Shown one piece after another: positions 50,594 to 60,500 of a DNA stretch of 64,000 bases; the first letter of the stretch is position 1, and every line of letters begins with the position of its first letter. The DNA is taken from contig NZ_JADLJS010000009.1 in assembly GCF_015680405.1 (NCBI RefSeq), positions 1-64,000 on the forward strand, written 5' to 3'. The position numbers and the translations under genes were made by a program. The notes below the pieces were generated by a model that saw only the letters and a program-made list of their open reading frames with translations, ran no database searches and had not been told where the DNA came from. Origin of the DNA: Pseudomonas pudica. GTDB lineage: Bacteria > Pseudomonadota > Gammaproteobacteria > Pseudomonadales > Pseudomonadaceae.

Positions 50594-52671
50594 CAGACCT
50601 TGGCCTCGCACTTTTTGCTGGTATCAGGCACAAGCGAGAGTGGCTGGCTGTTTCCAGCCCCGGACGCAGCCGCGCTGGTTTGCCCTAGCAGGTCGAGCTT
50701 GAGCCCGTTGATGGTGATGCCCTGCTCATCCAGCACAATGCTGCCGCCCGCAGTTCTGAACTCGATGCGCTCACTGGCGCGCAGCTGATAGATCGTCGTA
50801 TGTTGCTCAATGCCCTGCCCGACGGTGACCTTTTGCGCACCTTTGACGACAAGCTCGGCATCCTTTCCGACAACGGCCTGGTGATTGGCCCCTGTTGATT
50901 CGCTACGGTCGTTGCCTACTTTCTCGATAAAGTCATGCTTGATGTCTACGTTGCAGGTTTGCCCAATGAGCTGGGTATGGTCACCCCCGGTTTCCTGGCG
51001 GAAGTCATGGCCGATGTTCAAGTGCTCATCATTGCCGACCTGCTCGACACGATTACGTCCCACCCGCGTGGTCTCATCATTGCCGACTACATTGTTCTGG
51101 TCCCGCTGGGCATGGATGAACACTTCTTCCTTGCCAAGCTCGTCCTCGAAACGCAACTCGTTGAAACCATCGCCCTTGTGGGTCTGGCTCTTGATGGTCA
51201 TACGGGTCTTGTGTTCGGGCAGGTCGTAGGGCGGCAGCTGGTCGCCGCAATAGGTACGCCCGGTGATCATCGGCTGGTCGGGGTCGGCGTTGACGTACTG
51301 GATGATCACATCCTGGCCGATGCGCGGGATGGCCATCGCCCCCCAGCTGCCGCCTGCCCAACCTTGCGACACGCGCACCCAGCAGGAGCTGAACTCGTTG
51401 TTCTCGCTCTCCCGGTCCCAGGGGAAGCTCACCTTGACCCGGCCCCACTCGTCGCAGTAGATCTCTTCCCCGGGTGGCCCGACGACCGTGGCCATGTGCG
51501 GGCCGTCGATGCGTGGCTTGGGCAATGGTGCCGGACGCCATTCGATCCGGCCAGGCACCAGCACGGCTTCCTGCGAATAGCGCGTTCCTTGTGCAGCTTC
51601 GGCAGCTTCTTCTTGCAGGCTGGTGAACTGGCTGCCCTGGTGATGCACGCGCATCACGCGCCAATGGGCGTTGAGGTCGTTGCGCGGGTGTTCGACAAGG
51701 GTGAAGCTCAGGCCTGGTTGCAGCCGTACATCGTCACCCTCGACTTCGGCAATACGGGCGTCATGGCGCAGGCCCGTCAGGCGGGTGGCGGTGAAGGGCA
51801 CTCCGACCGCATCGCGCTTGTAGCGGCCGGGGTAGTCGAAGCGCTCATAGTCCCGGGACTGATGGGTGATGCTACTGTCACCTGCGCGATGTTCCTGCCG
51901 GTACTGCGGGTTGGTGAAGGTGTAGTCCCGCTGCACCTGGCGTGCGGTGCGCACCTGCTCGCTGTAGCGCAGGCGGCGCAGGCAAGGCCTGGCCTGGTCG
52001 CCACCGCTGTTGGCGCGGTACAGCACCTGATCGGGGCCGATGTCGTCTTCGTCGAAGAAGTCTTCATCTGCGTCGTCGGCCTTGAGCGCGCTTCGGCTGA
52101 TCTGCCCCAGTGCCAGAAGTCGGTCGGTGATGACCAGCTGGTGGTGTTTCGGCGTGTGTTCGAAGCGATAGACAAAACCCTCTTCACCCGCCAGGCGGGC
52201 GATGAAGTCGAGGTCCGTTTCACCGGCCTGTACGCAGAACTCGCGCACCTGATGCTCGCCCATGCTCTTGATTTCGAAACGGGCAATGCCCTGGCGCTTG
52301 AGCATCAATTCAAGGATCTGCGGCACGGTCTTGTGCTGGAAGATGCGCCAGTTCGAACGCAAGCCGGCACGGGCCAGCACGGGCTCGACCAAGGCGCGGT
52401 AACGGGTGCGACAGAACCCTGTCTCACCCTGGCTGAAGCTGCTGACCAGGCCGTGCACATAGCGCAGGGGGCGCTCACCGCGCCAGATCGTGAACAGCAC
52501 CGGTTTGTCGAGCAACTGGCCGAAGTCGACCTCGTCTTCAAAACTGATCAATTCCAGTTTCAGCTGAAACGGTGAGCTGATCATTTCGTCGAGTTCGAAC
52601 GAAACCACCTCGAAGTCAATCTGGCCAGCCAGCGGCTGGAAGGTGAAGCGCAAGTCGGATTGGCTAGGCAT
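50593..52671 (-). CDS. vgrG: T6SS spike protein VgrG (Tssl)
   Basis: The protein has 692 aa. The N-terminal gp27-like part (LRFTFQPLAGQIDFEVVSFE, DFIARLAGEEGFVYRFEHT) is followed by the gp5 OB-fold (GEEIYCDEWGRVKVSFPWDR, CWVRVSQGWAGGSWGAMAIPRIGQDVI in outline). A C-terminal beta-helix repeat comes next (VGNDETTRVGRNRVEQVGNDEH and similar), with no extra toxin domain beyond it. It forms the trimeric puncturing spike. The start at MPSQSD (52671) has GGGAGGG upstream. Confidence 0.95.
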   Translation of the reverse strand: MPSQSDLRFTFQPLAGQIDFEVVSFELDEMISSPFQLKLELISFEDEVDFGQLLDKPVLFTIWRGERPLRYVHGLVSSFSQGETGFCRTRYRALVEPVLARAGLRSNWRIFQHKTVPQILELMLKRQGIARFEIKSMGEHQVREFCVQAGETDLDFIARLAGEEGFVYRFEHTPKHHQLVITDRLLALGQISRSALKADDADEDFFDEDDIGPDQVLYRANSGGDQARPCLRRLRYSEQVRTARQVQRDYTFTNPQYRQEHRAGDSSITHQSRDYERFDYPGRYKRDAVGVPFTATRLTGLRHDARIAEVEGDDVRLQPGLSFTLVEHPRNDLNAHWRVMRVHHQGSQFTSLQEEAAEAAQGTRYSQEAVLVPGRIEWRPAPLPKPRIDGPHMATVVGPPGEEIYCDEWGRVKVSFPWDRESENNEFSSCWVRVSQGWAGGSWGAMAIPRIGQDVIIQYVNADPDQPMITGRTYCGDQLPPYDLPEHKTRMTIKSQTHKGDGFNELRFEDELGKEEVFIHAQRDQNNVVGNDETTRVGRNRVEQVGNDEHLNIGHDFRQETGGDHTQLIGQTCNVDIKHDFIEKVGNDRSESTGANHQAVVGKDAELVVKGAQKVTVGQGIEQHTTIYQLRASERIEFRTAGGSIVLDEQGITINGLKLDLLGQTSAAASGAGNSQPLSLVPDTSKKCEAKV

Positions 52672-52685
52672 GCGTATCCCTCCCG

Positions 52686-53558
52686 CTACTGCTGCAAGAT
52701 GCCGTTGAGCGATTCCAGCACCTCGGCGGTGATCAAGTTCAGGCGGTAGCTGTAGAAGCAGTAGGCGCAGACCATGGCGATGGCGGAGATCACCAACGGG
52801 CTCCACCAGGGCCATTCCCGGCGCCGCATGCGGTAGGGACGGTGGACCACGTTGGTATAGGGATCGCCCGGGAATTCCGGCGTGGGGCCGCGCAGTTCAC
52901 GAATGACCTTGTGCATGCGCGAAATCAGGGCATTGATGATTTCATCGCACTTCGGGTCCAGGGCGTACTTGCCCTTCAGGCCCAGACAGAAGCAGAAGTA
53001 CAGGAACTCCAGCACATCCTGGAACTCCTCGGGCGACTGCATCAACCGCTCCAGCAACACGAAGATCTTCTCGCCGCCCTGGGTTTCGTCGTGGAAGATG
53101 CTGAGCAGCGGTTCGTGGCTCCAGCACGAATTGTTCCCCCAGGGGCGGCTCATCACGGCCTCGTCCAGATAAAGGCACAAGGCATAGGAATAGACTTCCA
53201 GGTGCACGGCGGAATAACCGTGCTGCTGTATTTCCTCGCGGATGGCGCTGACCTGGGTCTGCAGGGCCTTGTGCACCTGTTCGATGTTGGGCAGGTCATC
53301 CAGCGTACGCAGTCGAATGACCAGGCCGAACAGCGGGTTGGCCGCGTCGAGCATCAGGTTGGCGAAGCCGCCGCGTAGCTGGAAGCCCGGGTCGGCCGGA
53401 TAACCCTCGTGATCTGCGCGCCTGCCTTGACCGGGCAGATAGAGTGAATCGGAGCCCGCCGGGACATCGAGCATGGCATGCAGGCTGCTTTCGGTTACGT
53501 CATGGGCAGCGTTGGCGGCCTGGAATTTTCCAGGATGAACAGCAGATGGGCCGGGCAT
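52686..53558 (-). CDS. tssL: T6SS membrane-complex protein TssL/DotU (IcmH)
   Basis: The protein has 290 aa: a cytoplasmic helical DotU domain (about 60-235, NPLFGLVIRLRTL, YALCLYLDEAVMSRPWG, FLYFCFCLGLKGKY) and a single C-terminal TM helix (about 249-271). It has no OmpA-like peptidoglycan-binding extension. TssL anchors the T6SS baseplate with TssM. Here it lies 14 bp upstream of vgrG and no other tss gene is present in the window, so it is an orphan supplementing a main system elsewhere. Confidence 0.9.
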   Translation of the reverse strand: MPGPSAVHPGKFQAANAAHDVTESSLHAMLDVPAGSDSLYLPGQGRRADHEGYPADPGFQLRGGFANLMLDAANPLFGLVIRLRTLDDLPNIEQVHKALQTQVSAIREEIQQHGYSAVHLEVYSYALCLYLDEAVMSRPWGNNSCWSHEPLLSIFHDETQGGEKIFVLLERLMQSPEEFQDVLEFLYFCFCLGLKGKYALDPKCDEIINALISRMHKVIRELRGPTPEFPGDPYTNVVHRPYRMRRREWPWWSPLVISAIAMVCAYCFYSYRLNLITAEVLESLNGILQQ

Positions 53559-53778
53559 GAAGAGGTCCTTGTCTTCCAGTAGGCTGAAGACATGAACACT
53601 ATCGGGGAATCAATTCTTCGAGGAGCGTGGGGCGTCCCAAAACGCTGTAGGAATTGTCTCCTTTTGGCTTGTCTGAACGCTGTGATGCCGGTATCTGGGG
53701 CCCTTTCGCGATACAAGGCCGCCCGCGCAACGACCGCGCCAGCCTTTGCGTGGGTGGCGCAGCGCTGCAAAAGATCAA

Positions 53779-54750
53779 TCAGCCAAACAACCTGGCCAGA
53801 AAGCCCAGCTTCTTCTTGTAGGAGCGCCGGGCTTCCAGTGCGTCCTCCAGACTGACTTCCAGGAACCGCGCCTGCTGGTTGGGCTGCATCTGCCCGATCA
53901 GGTCCAGGTCGGCACTGATTACCGTGCCGATCATGGCGTAGCCGCCACCCGACACCGCGTCACGGTGCAGGATGATCGGCTCCAACCCCGCGGGTACCTG
54001 GATCGAACCGATCGGGTAGCAGCTGTCGACGATGTTCGACGGGTCCGAGCCGGCCCCGAACGGCTGCTCACGTGGCTGGAAGCTCAGGGCACTGCCGCCC
54101 TTGTAGCGATAGCCGATACGGTCGGCCTCGGAGCCTACCGTCCAGGCTTCGGTGAAAAAGCTTTGCGCGGCAGCCTTGGTCAGGCGGTGAAAATACAGCC
54201 CCGGCACCACCCGTAGCACCACCTCGCCGCCCAAGGCCTGGCGCAGGGCCATGGGCAGGCTCGCGCCGGCACGGGTCTTGCCGCTGGGTACGCCGACCGG
54301 CAACAGGTCACCCGCCATCAGCTTGCGCCCATGCAAGCCACCCAATGCACCCAACGCATAGGTGGAACGGCTGCCGAGCACCTCGGGTACATCGATACCG
54401 CCGGCCACCGCCAGGTAGGCCCGGGCACCTGCGGTAGGGAAGCCGAAACGCAACACCTGCCCGGCACGTACGGCAAACGCCGTATCCGGGCGTTGCTCAC
54501 GGCCATCGAGCAAGGCCGGCATCTGCGCACCGCAAACCGCCACCAGCGTATCCTGCTGGAACTCCAGCTCCGGCCCCACCAGGGCACATTCGAGGCCGGC
54601 GGCGCCGGCCGGGTTGCCCACCAGGTGGTTGGCCGCCCTCAGGGCGTACTGGTCGAGGGCGCCGGACGGCGGGATGCCCAGGTGGTAGTAGCCTTCACGG
54701 CCCAGGTCCTGCACCGAAGTAGCCAGGCCGGGTTTGAGTACCTTGATCAT
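53779..54750 (-). CDS. pxpC: 5-oxoprolinase subunit C (PxpC)
   Basis: This 323-aa protein is of the biotin-dependent carboxyltransferase-like (KipA/PxpC) family: GLATSVQDLGREGYYHLGIPPSGALDQYALRAAN in outline, then VAGGIDVPEVLGSRSTYALG and GSDPSNIVDSCYPIGSIQVPAG. With PxpA and PxpB it uses ATP to open 5-oxoproline to glutamate. The start at 54750 overlaps the pxpB stop (ATGA). Confidence 0.92.
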   Translation of the reverse strand: MIKVLKPGLATSVQDLGREGYYHLGIPPSGALDQYALRAANHLVGNPAGAAGLECALVGPELEFQQDTLVAVCGAQMPALLDGREQRPDTAFAVRAGQVLRFGFPTAGARAYLAVAGGIDVPEVLGSRSTYALGALGGLHGRKLMAGDLLPVGVPSGKTRAGASLPMALRQALGGEVVLRVVPGLYFHRLTKAAAQSFFTEAWTVGSEADRIGYRYKGGSALSFQPREQPFGAGSDPSNIVDSCYPIGSIQVPAGLEPIILHRDAVSGGGYAMIGTVISADLDLIGQMQPNQQARFLEVSLEDALEARRSYKKKLGFLARLFG

Positions 54751-55634
54751 GCCAGCACCTCCTGCAGGGTCCGTGGATAGCCGACCGGGTCGGCGAGGAA
54801 CGCATCCAGGGAGAATTCCACCGGGCGAATGCGCAGGTCGAAGCGGCCTTCCTCGACATCCGCCACCGCCTGGTCGTAGGTGCGGCGGTCGATTGGCTTG
54901 AACTGCACGATGTCTCCCGGGCGGAAGAACACCATGTGCTCCTTCAGGTAGTTCAGTGTCTGCTGCGGGTCGTAGATCGGTGCCGGGGTGACGCCGAACA
55001 TCTGGTAGCCGCCTGCCCCGCGCACCGAATAGATGCAACCGAAACAGCCACCATGGCCAAGGGTGAGCTTGGGGGTGTCCGTACGTGGGCGCAGGTACTT
55101 GGGCACCTGCAGTTGCCGCTCGCGCTCGACCATCTGGAACATGAACGGCAGGCCGGCAACGAACCCGACCATCGACACGAACCACGGCGCGCCGCTGTGC
55201 GCGGCAATGAACGCCTCGACATCGGTCAGGCCGTTGATCCGCGCGGCGTACTCCAGGTCGGTGCTGCCCGGGTCCTGATGGCGGTCACGAAAACGCATCA
55301 GCGTTTCATGGGTCCAGGGGTCGTTGTACAGCACTGGAATCTCGATGATCCGCGTCTGCAACGAGCGCTCGGCCACCGCCTGCGCTTCGGCACCGCGCAC
55401 CGCCTCCAGCAGCGCCTGCGGCGCGATACGGTCCGGGTCGAAGCGGATCTGGAACGAGGCGTTGGCCAGGCACACATCCAGCACCCCGTCCAGGGCCAGC
55501 CGCTCCACCGCGCGGGTGACGGCCATGCCCTTGAAAAAGGCCTGCAGCGACATGCTCTCGCTGACTTCGGCAAACAGGTGCTCGTCGGCGCCAAAGCTAT
55601 AGCGGATAGGGGTTGTAGCGAGCGGTTCGGCCAT
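54747..55634 (-). CDS. pxpB: 5-oxoprolinase subunit B (PxpB)
   Basis: The protein has 295 aa. The KipI/PxpB hallmarks are HSGAPWFVSMVGFVAGLPFM, LGHGGCFGCIYSVRGAGGYQMFG and VFFRPGDIVQFKPI. It is a little longer than many PxpB proteins owing to its N-terminal part. The start at MAEPLATT (55634) was preferred over an upstream extension. It is in the pxpA-pxpB-pxpC row. Confidence 0.9.
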   Translation of the reverse strand: MAEPLATTPIRYSFGADEHLFAEVSESMSLQAFFKGMAVTRAVERLALDGVLDVCLANASFQIRFDPDRIAPQALLEAVRGAEAQAVAERSLQTRIIEIPVLYNDPWTHETLMRFRDRHQDPGSTDLEYAARINGLTDVEAFIAAHSGAPWFVSMVGFVAGLPFMFQMVERERQLQVPKYLRPRTDTPKLTLGHGGCFGCIYSVRGAGGYQMFGVTPAPIYDPQQTLNYLKEHMVFFRPGDIVQFKPIDRRTYDQAVADVEEGRFDLRIRPVEFSLDAFLADPVGYPRTLQEVLA

Positions 55635-55724
55635 GACTGTTCCTTTTCTTGGAATCTTTATAGAAAGGCAGGCGAAAGCAAATTGCACGGGCTCCGGCGT
55701 ATACCTGCCGGATGCCCCACGGAT

Positions 55725-56483
55725 TCAGCGTGGCGCACGCACCACGATACCGGCAGCGTCCAGCGCCTGGCGCGTGGCCTCGACCAGGTCGAGCGCCCCC
55801 GGGGTATCGCTGTGCAGGCAGATGGAATCGAATTCGATGGCCAGGTCCTGCCCCTCGACCGTGCGCACCACGCCTTGCTGACAAGCCCGCAACACCCGAT
55901 CGGCGACCGCCCCGGGCTCATGGCCCCGCACGTTGCGGGTGAACACGATCGACCCGCTCAGGTCGTACTCGCGGTCGGCGTAGAACTCTCGAATTACCGG
56001 CTGGTCAAGTTCCTGGGCAATCCGGCAGATCACCGAACCGGGCATGCAGTACAGCAGCAGCTCCGGCTCGATCACCCGCAGGTTTTCCACCAGCAGCCGT
56101 GCAGCTTCCTCGTCACGTGCCAGATGCATGTACAGAGCACCGTGCGGCTTGATGTGTTGCAGGTGCACACCTTGGGCGCGGGCAATTTCCCGCAGGGCAC
56201 CGAGCTGGTAGAGCATGTCGTCGACCAGTTCCTGGGCCGGGGCATTGATGTGCCGGCGACCGAAGCCGACCAGGTCGCGGAACCCAGGGTGTGCACCCAC
56301 TGCGACGCCCAGGGCCTTGGCCCGCTCGACGGTACGGCGCATGGTGCCGGGGTCACCGGCATGGAAGCCGGTGGCGATGTTGGCCGTGCTGATGTAGCCC
56401 ATCAGCTCGTTGTCGACGCCATCGCCAATGGTCCACGGGCCAAAGCCCTCACCCATGTCCGAGTTGAAATCCACCACCTGCAT
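55725..56483 (-). CDS. pxpA: 5-oxoprolinase subunit A (PxpA, LamB/YcsF)
   Basis: The protein has 252 aa. Typical LamB/YcsF opening [12 protein letters not shown], then [35 protein letters not shown] and VKPHGALY-like [11 protein letters not shown]. It is the first gene of the pxp row and divergent from a LysR-type regulator. The start at MQVVDF (56483) is used; a longer frame begins further upstream but lacks conservation. Confidence 0.92.
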   Translation of the reverse strand: MQVVDFNSDMGEGFGPWTIGDGVDNELMGYISTANIATGFHAGDPGTMRRTVERAKALGVAVGAHPGFRDLVGFGRRHINAPAQELVDDMLYQLGALREIARAQGVHLQHIKPHGALYMHLARDEEAARLLVENLRVIEPELLLYCMPGSVICRIAQELDQPVIREFYADREYDLSGSIVFTRNVRGHEPGAVADRVLRACQQGVVRTVEGQDLAIEFDSICLHSDTPGALDLVEATRQALDAAGIVVRAPR

Positions 56484-56603
56484 GATTGTCTCTCCTGGCG
56501 CTTGTGACCGCATGCAAGCCACGTTAGATTCTCCGCACCCCCTTGGGAAGATCTATAAACAGATAGGGTGTCTTCGGAAAATCAGATACACCAGGAGCCT
56601 ACC

Positions 56604-57521
56604 GTGTCACTGACCCTGCGCCAGGTCCGCTACTTCGTCGCCACCGCCGAGATCGGCCAGATTTCCCAGGCGGCAATCCACCTGAACATTTCGCAGTCTG
56701 CGGTCACCACGGCGATCAAGGAGCTGGAGGCGATGCTCGGTGTGCTGCTGTTCCAGCGCTCGGCCCAGGGCATGAGCCTGACCGAGGCCGGCCGCCACTT
56801 CCTGAACCGCGCCTACGTGATTCTGCGTAGCGTGGACGATGCGCTGAACAGCCCGCTGCCGGATGTTCGCGCCAGTGGCCTGCTGCGCCTGGCGGCCAGT
56901 TATACGGTGATCGGCTACTTCCTGCCGCATCACCTGCAACGGCTGGAACACTGGCACCCGGACGTGACCCTGGAGCTGTACGAGCAGGAGCGCAGCGCCA
57001 TCGAGCAAGGGTTGCTGGAGGGGCGTTTCGACATGGCAGTGGTGCTCACCGCCAACCTCACCCACCCGGACATCGTCTCGGAAACCCTGTTCAACTCCGA
57101 ACGCCGACTGTGGCTGCCTGGCCATCATCCGCTCTGCGAGCGCTCGGCGGTAAGCCTGGCCGACGTGGCCTGCGAGCCGTTCATCCTGCTGACCGTGGAT
57201 GAGGCCGAGCAAAGCGCCATGCGCTATTGGGAACAGGCCGGTCAGCGGCCGCAAGTACGGGTGCGGACCAGTTCGGTGGAGGCCGTGCGCAGCATGGTCG
57301 CCAATGGCAGCGGTGTGGCGATCCTGTCGGACCTGGTGCACCGGCCCTGGTCGCTGGAGGGCAAGCGTATCGAGACAGTGACCATCAGCGACCCGGTGAC
57401 ACCGATGAGCGTCGGGTTGGCCTGGCACCGGGAACGAGCGTTCAGCCCGGCGATGCAGGCTGTGCGCAATTACTTCCATGGTGCATTCCTGGCGCCGCAG
57501 CAATTGTCGGCACGGCGCTGA
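56604..57521 (+). CDS. LysR-family transcriptional regulator
   Basis: The protein has 305 aa: an N-terminal LysR winged helix (LRQVRYFVATAEIGQISQAAIHLNISQSAVTTAIKELEAMLG in outline) and a C-terminal periplasmic-binding-type effector domain. GTG 56604 is chosen because AGGAG lies 7 nt upstream. It is divergent from pxpA across a 120-bp gap, so it most likely regulates 5-oxoproline use. It is convergent with bcsC. Confidence 0.9.
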   Translation: MSLTLRQVRYFVATAEIGQISQAAIHLNISQSAVTTAIKELEAMLGVLLFQRSAQGMSLTEAGRHFLNRAYVILRSVDDALNSPLPDVRASGLLRLAASYTVIGYFLPHHLQRLEHWHPDVTLELYEQERSAIEQGLLEGRFDMAVVLTANLTHPDIVSETLFNSERRLWLPGHHPLCERSAVSLADVACEPFILLTVDEAEQSAMRYWEQAGQRPQVRVRTSSVEAVRSMVANGSGVAILSDLVHRPWSLEGKRIETVTISDPVTPMSVGLAWHRERAFSPAMQAVRNYFHGAFLAPQQLSARR

Positions 57522-57579
57522 CCGCCCTGCAGGCCTGGGCCTTCACGGGCAAATCCACACACAGCGCCTGCATTCGAAA

Positions 57580-60500
57580 TCAACGCCACTCGCTATAGGG
57601 CTCCAGCGGTGTCACCGGCAGCGCCAGGTTGCCCCGCCACGGCTCGAACAGGTAGCGCAGGTAGAGCATGCCATGGCTGGGCGCATAGTCATCACTGTGC
57701 TGCCAGTCGAAGCCGGCGCCCAACACCCAATGGTCGCTCAGGCGCCGTTCGAACAGCCCACGCAGGCGGTAGCCCAGGCCGCTGCTGTCGCTGGCGTCGT
57801 TCATGGCATCGATATTGGAGCCAACGTCATACTGGGCCAGCACCTTGCGGTTGACGTGCGCATCCGGGTACAGGCGGCTACGGCCGCTGTGGGCCTGGGA
57901 CCAGCTGACAGAGCCTTCCAGCAACACCGACCAGTCGTAGTTGCGCCAGGCATAGCTGACCGGCACGCCAACCGATGTGTAGCGCTGCGGGCTGTAATAG
58001 CCGCCCTGCCCCAGGCTGTAGCCGCCCAGGTCCTTGTCGTGACGCCAGTGCATCAGCGTAAGGCCCACGCGCACACGCTCATCGGCTTTTTCCACCACGC
58101 GGTGGTACCAGCCGGCCATGGCTCGGGTGCGCTGGTTGTCGGCGACGTTCTCGCCATACAGCCAGTGGTGCCCGAGGCTGGCCCAGACGCCATTGTCACC
58201 GCCCTGGTCCCAGCTCAGGCCGAGCGTGGCGCCATTGGCCGTGACCCCGCCCCAGCGCACGCCCGTACGCGGGTCACGTGCCCCGGCAAAGGACAACAGC
58301 GAGTTGCTCATCGGCCGCCGCGAAGCGGTCAGCGACCAGCCGACCTGACCGAGGTCGCCATTGACCGTCGCGCCACCCAACCAGTTGTTGATGGCGTAAC
58401 CCTGAGTGGTTCCCAGATCAAAGGCCCAGCGGCTGCCCTGCCAACCCAGCGCCAGCACGCTGCCGTCCGCCGTCTGCGAACCACCATCGCAGGCGGGGAG
58501 CGACTTCCCGTCGGCGGTGCGGCCAACAAACTGGCAGCTACCGAAATCCGGGGTATAACCCCTTTGGTCGTTCTGCTCGAACGAGCCCGCATCCATGCCG
58601 ATGCGCTCCACCCGCGCAAAGGCGGTGCCGTCCTGCCAAGGGGTATCGACGTGCAGCAACGTCGACTGGGTACTCAATTCGGACGTGCCCGGCGTACCGT
58701 CGTCCTCGCGCCAACCGTAGTCGTGCATCAGCGTCACATGGGTATTGCGCTGGCGATACAGCGCATCGACGTCGCTGCGCAGGCTGCGTGCCAGCCAGTC
58801 GTCGTCATCCTGCTCCCGGCTGGCCAGCGTCAGTGCACGGTCGTCTCGTGGCGACACGGCAGTACGCTGGAGCAACTGCGCATCGGCCATCGCTGCAGCG
58901 TAAAGGTCCAGCGCCCGTTGCGGGTCATCCGGCGCCACCAGGCGGGCAGCGTCGCGCCGCAACAAGGGATCGGGGCGAGCCTGCTGCGCTGCTATCTGGT
59001 CGAGCATTCTTGCCGCCTGGTCGTGTTCGCCCAAGGCCACCCAGACAGCCGCCAGGCGCCGTTGGGCGTTGCTGTCATCGGCAGCCAGTTGCGGTACCTG
59101 CACAGCCAGCATGTGCCGGGCCTGTGCCAGGTTGCCTTCGGCCACCGCGCTTTCGATCACGCCCAGGCGCGCCTGGGGTTGCCCAGGCTGCACGGCGAGC
59201 ACGCGCTGGTAATAACCGCGCGCCTTGCCAGGCTCACCATTGGCCGCCGCCCAGTCAGCCAGCAGCATCAGGTCATCGGTGCTGCCTTCGCCACGCGCCA
59301 GGCCGGCTTCGAGCAGGCGGGTCGCTTCAGCCGTACGGCCTTGTGCCTGCAGCTGCTGCGCCGAAGCCAGGGTCATGCGGCGGCGGATACGCTGCTCCAG
59401 CGCATGCATGTCAGCGTTCCAGGCCCCCTGCGGCACCGCGCCCAGGCTGTCCAAAGCCAGCGCATCGCGGTCACTGGACTCCAGGAACAGGCCATGGGCA
59501 TAACGGGTAGATGGATCGCCCGGCTGGCGCTGTACGATCCTGGCGAATGCCGCATCGGCTTCGGCGGTGCGCCCCAGGTGACGCAAGCTGTTGGCCAGCT
59601 GATAGACCAGCCATGGCTCATCGGGTGCCAAGGCCGTGGCCTGGCCCAGCACCTGGCTGGCCGCCGCCCAGTCCTCACGCTGCATGGCCTGGTCACCTTG
59701 TTGGCGCAGGCGTGCGAGTTCCAGGCTGCGGCGCAGGCTGGCGAACTGTGCCTGCTGCCGAAGCGGCAGGCTGTCGAGGTACGCCCGCGCCTTGTCGGGC
59801 GATTGCGCCTGGTACACACGCACCAGGCCGCGCACGGCACTGTCGTTATCCGGTGCCATGCGCCGAACCTGCAGGAATTGCCGCTCGGCGGCAGCGGTAT
59901 CGCCCTCGGCCAGCGAGACATCCGCCAGGCCCAGCAGGGCGTATTCCTCTTTCGGGCGCTGCTGGCGAGCCTGCTGGTAGAAGGCGCGGGCCGCGCGCAG
60001 GTCTTTCGCCTGCAGTGCCCGCTCCCCTTTGCCGAGCAGGGCCCAATACTGGCTGGACGACTCCAGGTCCTTCCACTGGCTGATCCAGTAAGTGTCCTGT
60101 TCCTTGGCACTTGCCGCCCGGAACGCCGCATTGGCGTCTTCGTAGCGGCTCTGGCGCATCAACGCATAGCCCAGTGCCCCCTGCAGGCTGGCATCATCCG
60201 GATACTGGCGCAGCGCCCGACGCAGTTGTGCTTCGGCTTCAGCGTTGCGGCCCTTGTCGAGCAATGCCAAGCCCCGTCGGCCAGCCTGCCAGGACGGGTC
60301 GGCCAGCAGTTTGCGCTGCTGTTGCAGAGTCTCGCTGGCCTGCGCCTGCAACGGTGAGGCCGGGTAACGCTGGAGAAACGCTTGCCAGGCCGCCGCGCTG
60401 GCGGCGCTCACCGCTTGCCCGGACAGGTAGTCGAACTCACGCTGGGCAGCGGCATCCCGTGCGCCGGGGTCGCGCGACAGCTGGTCGAGCAAGGCCAAGG

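Noticed and set aside
50935..52575. A 546-codon plus-strand frame opposite vgrG
   Set aside because: It is antisense to vgrG, with no domain or start signal.
57478..60357. A 959-codon open frame on the plus strand across bcsC
   Set aside because: It is antisense to an unmistakable bcsC gene, has no ribosome site or recognisable domains, and the composition is that of a GC-rich shadow frame.
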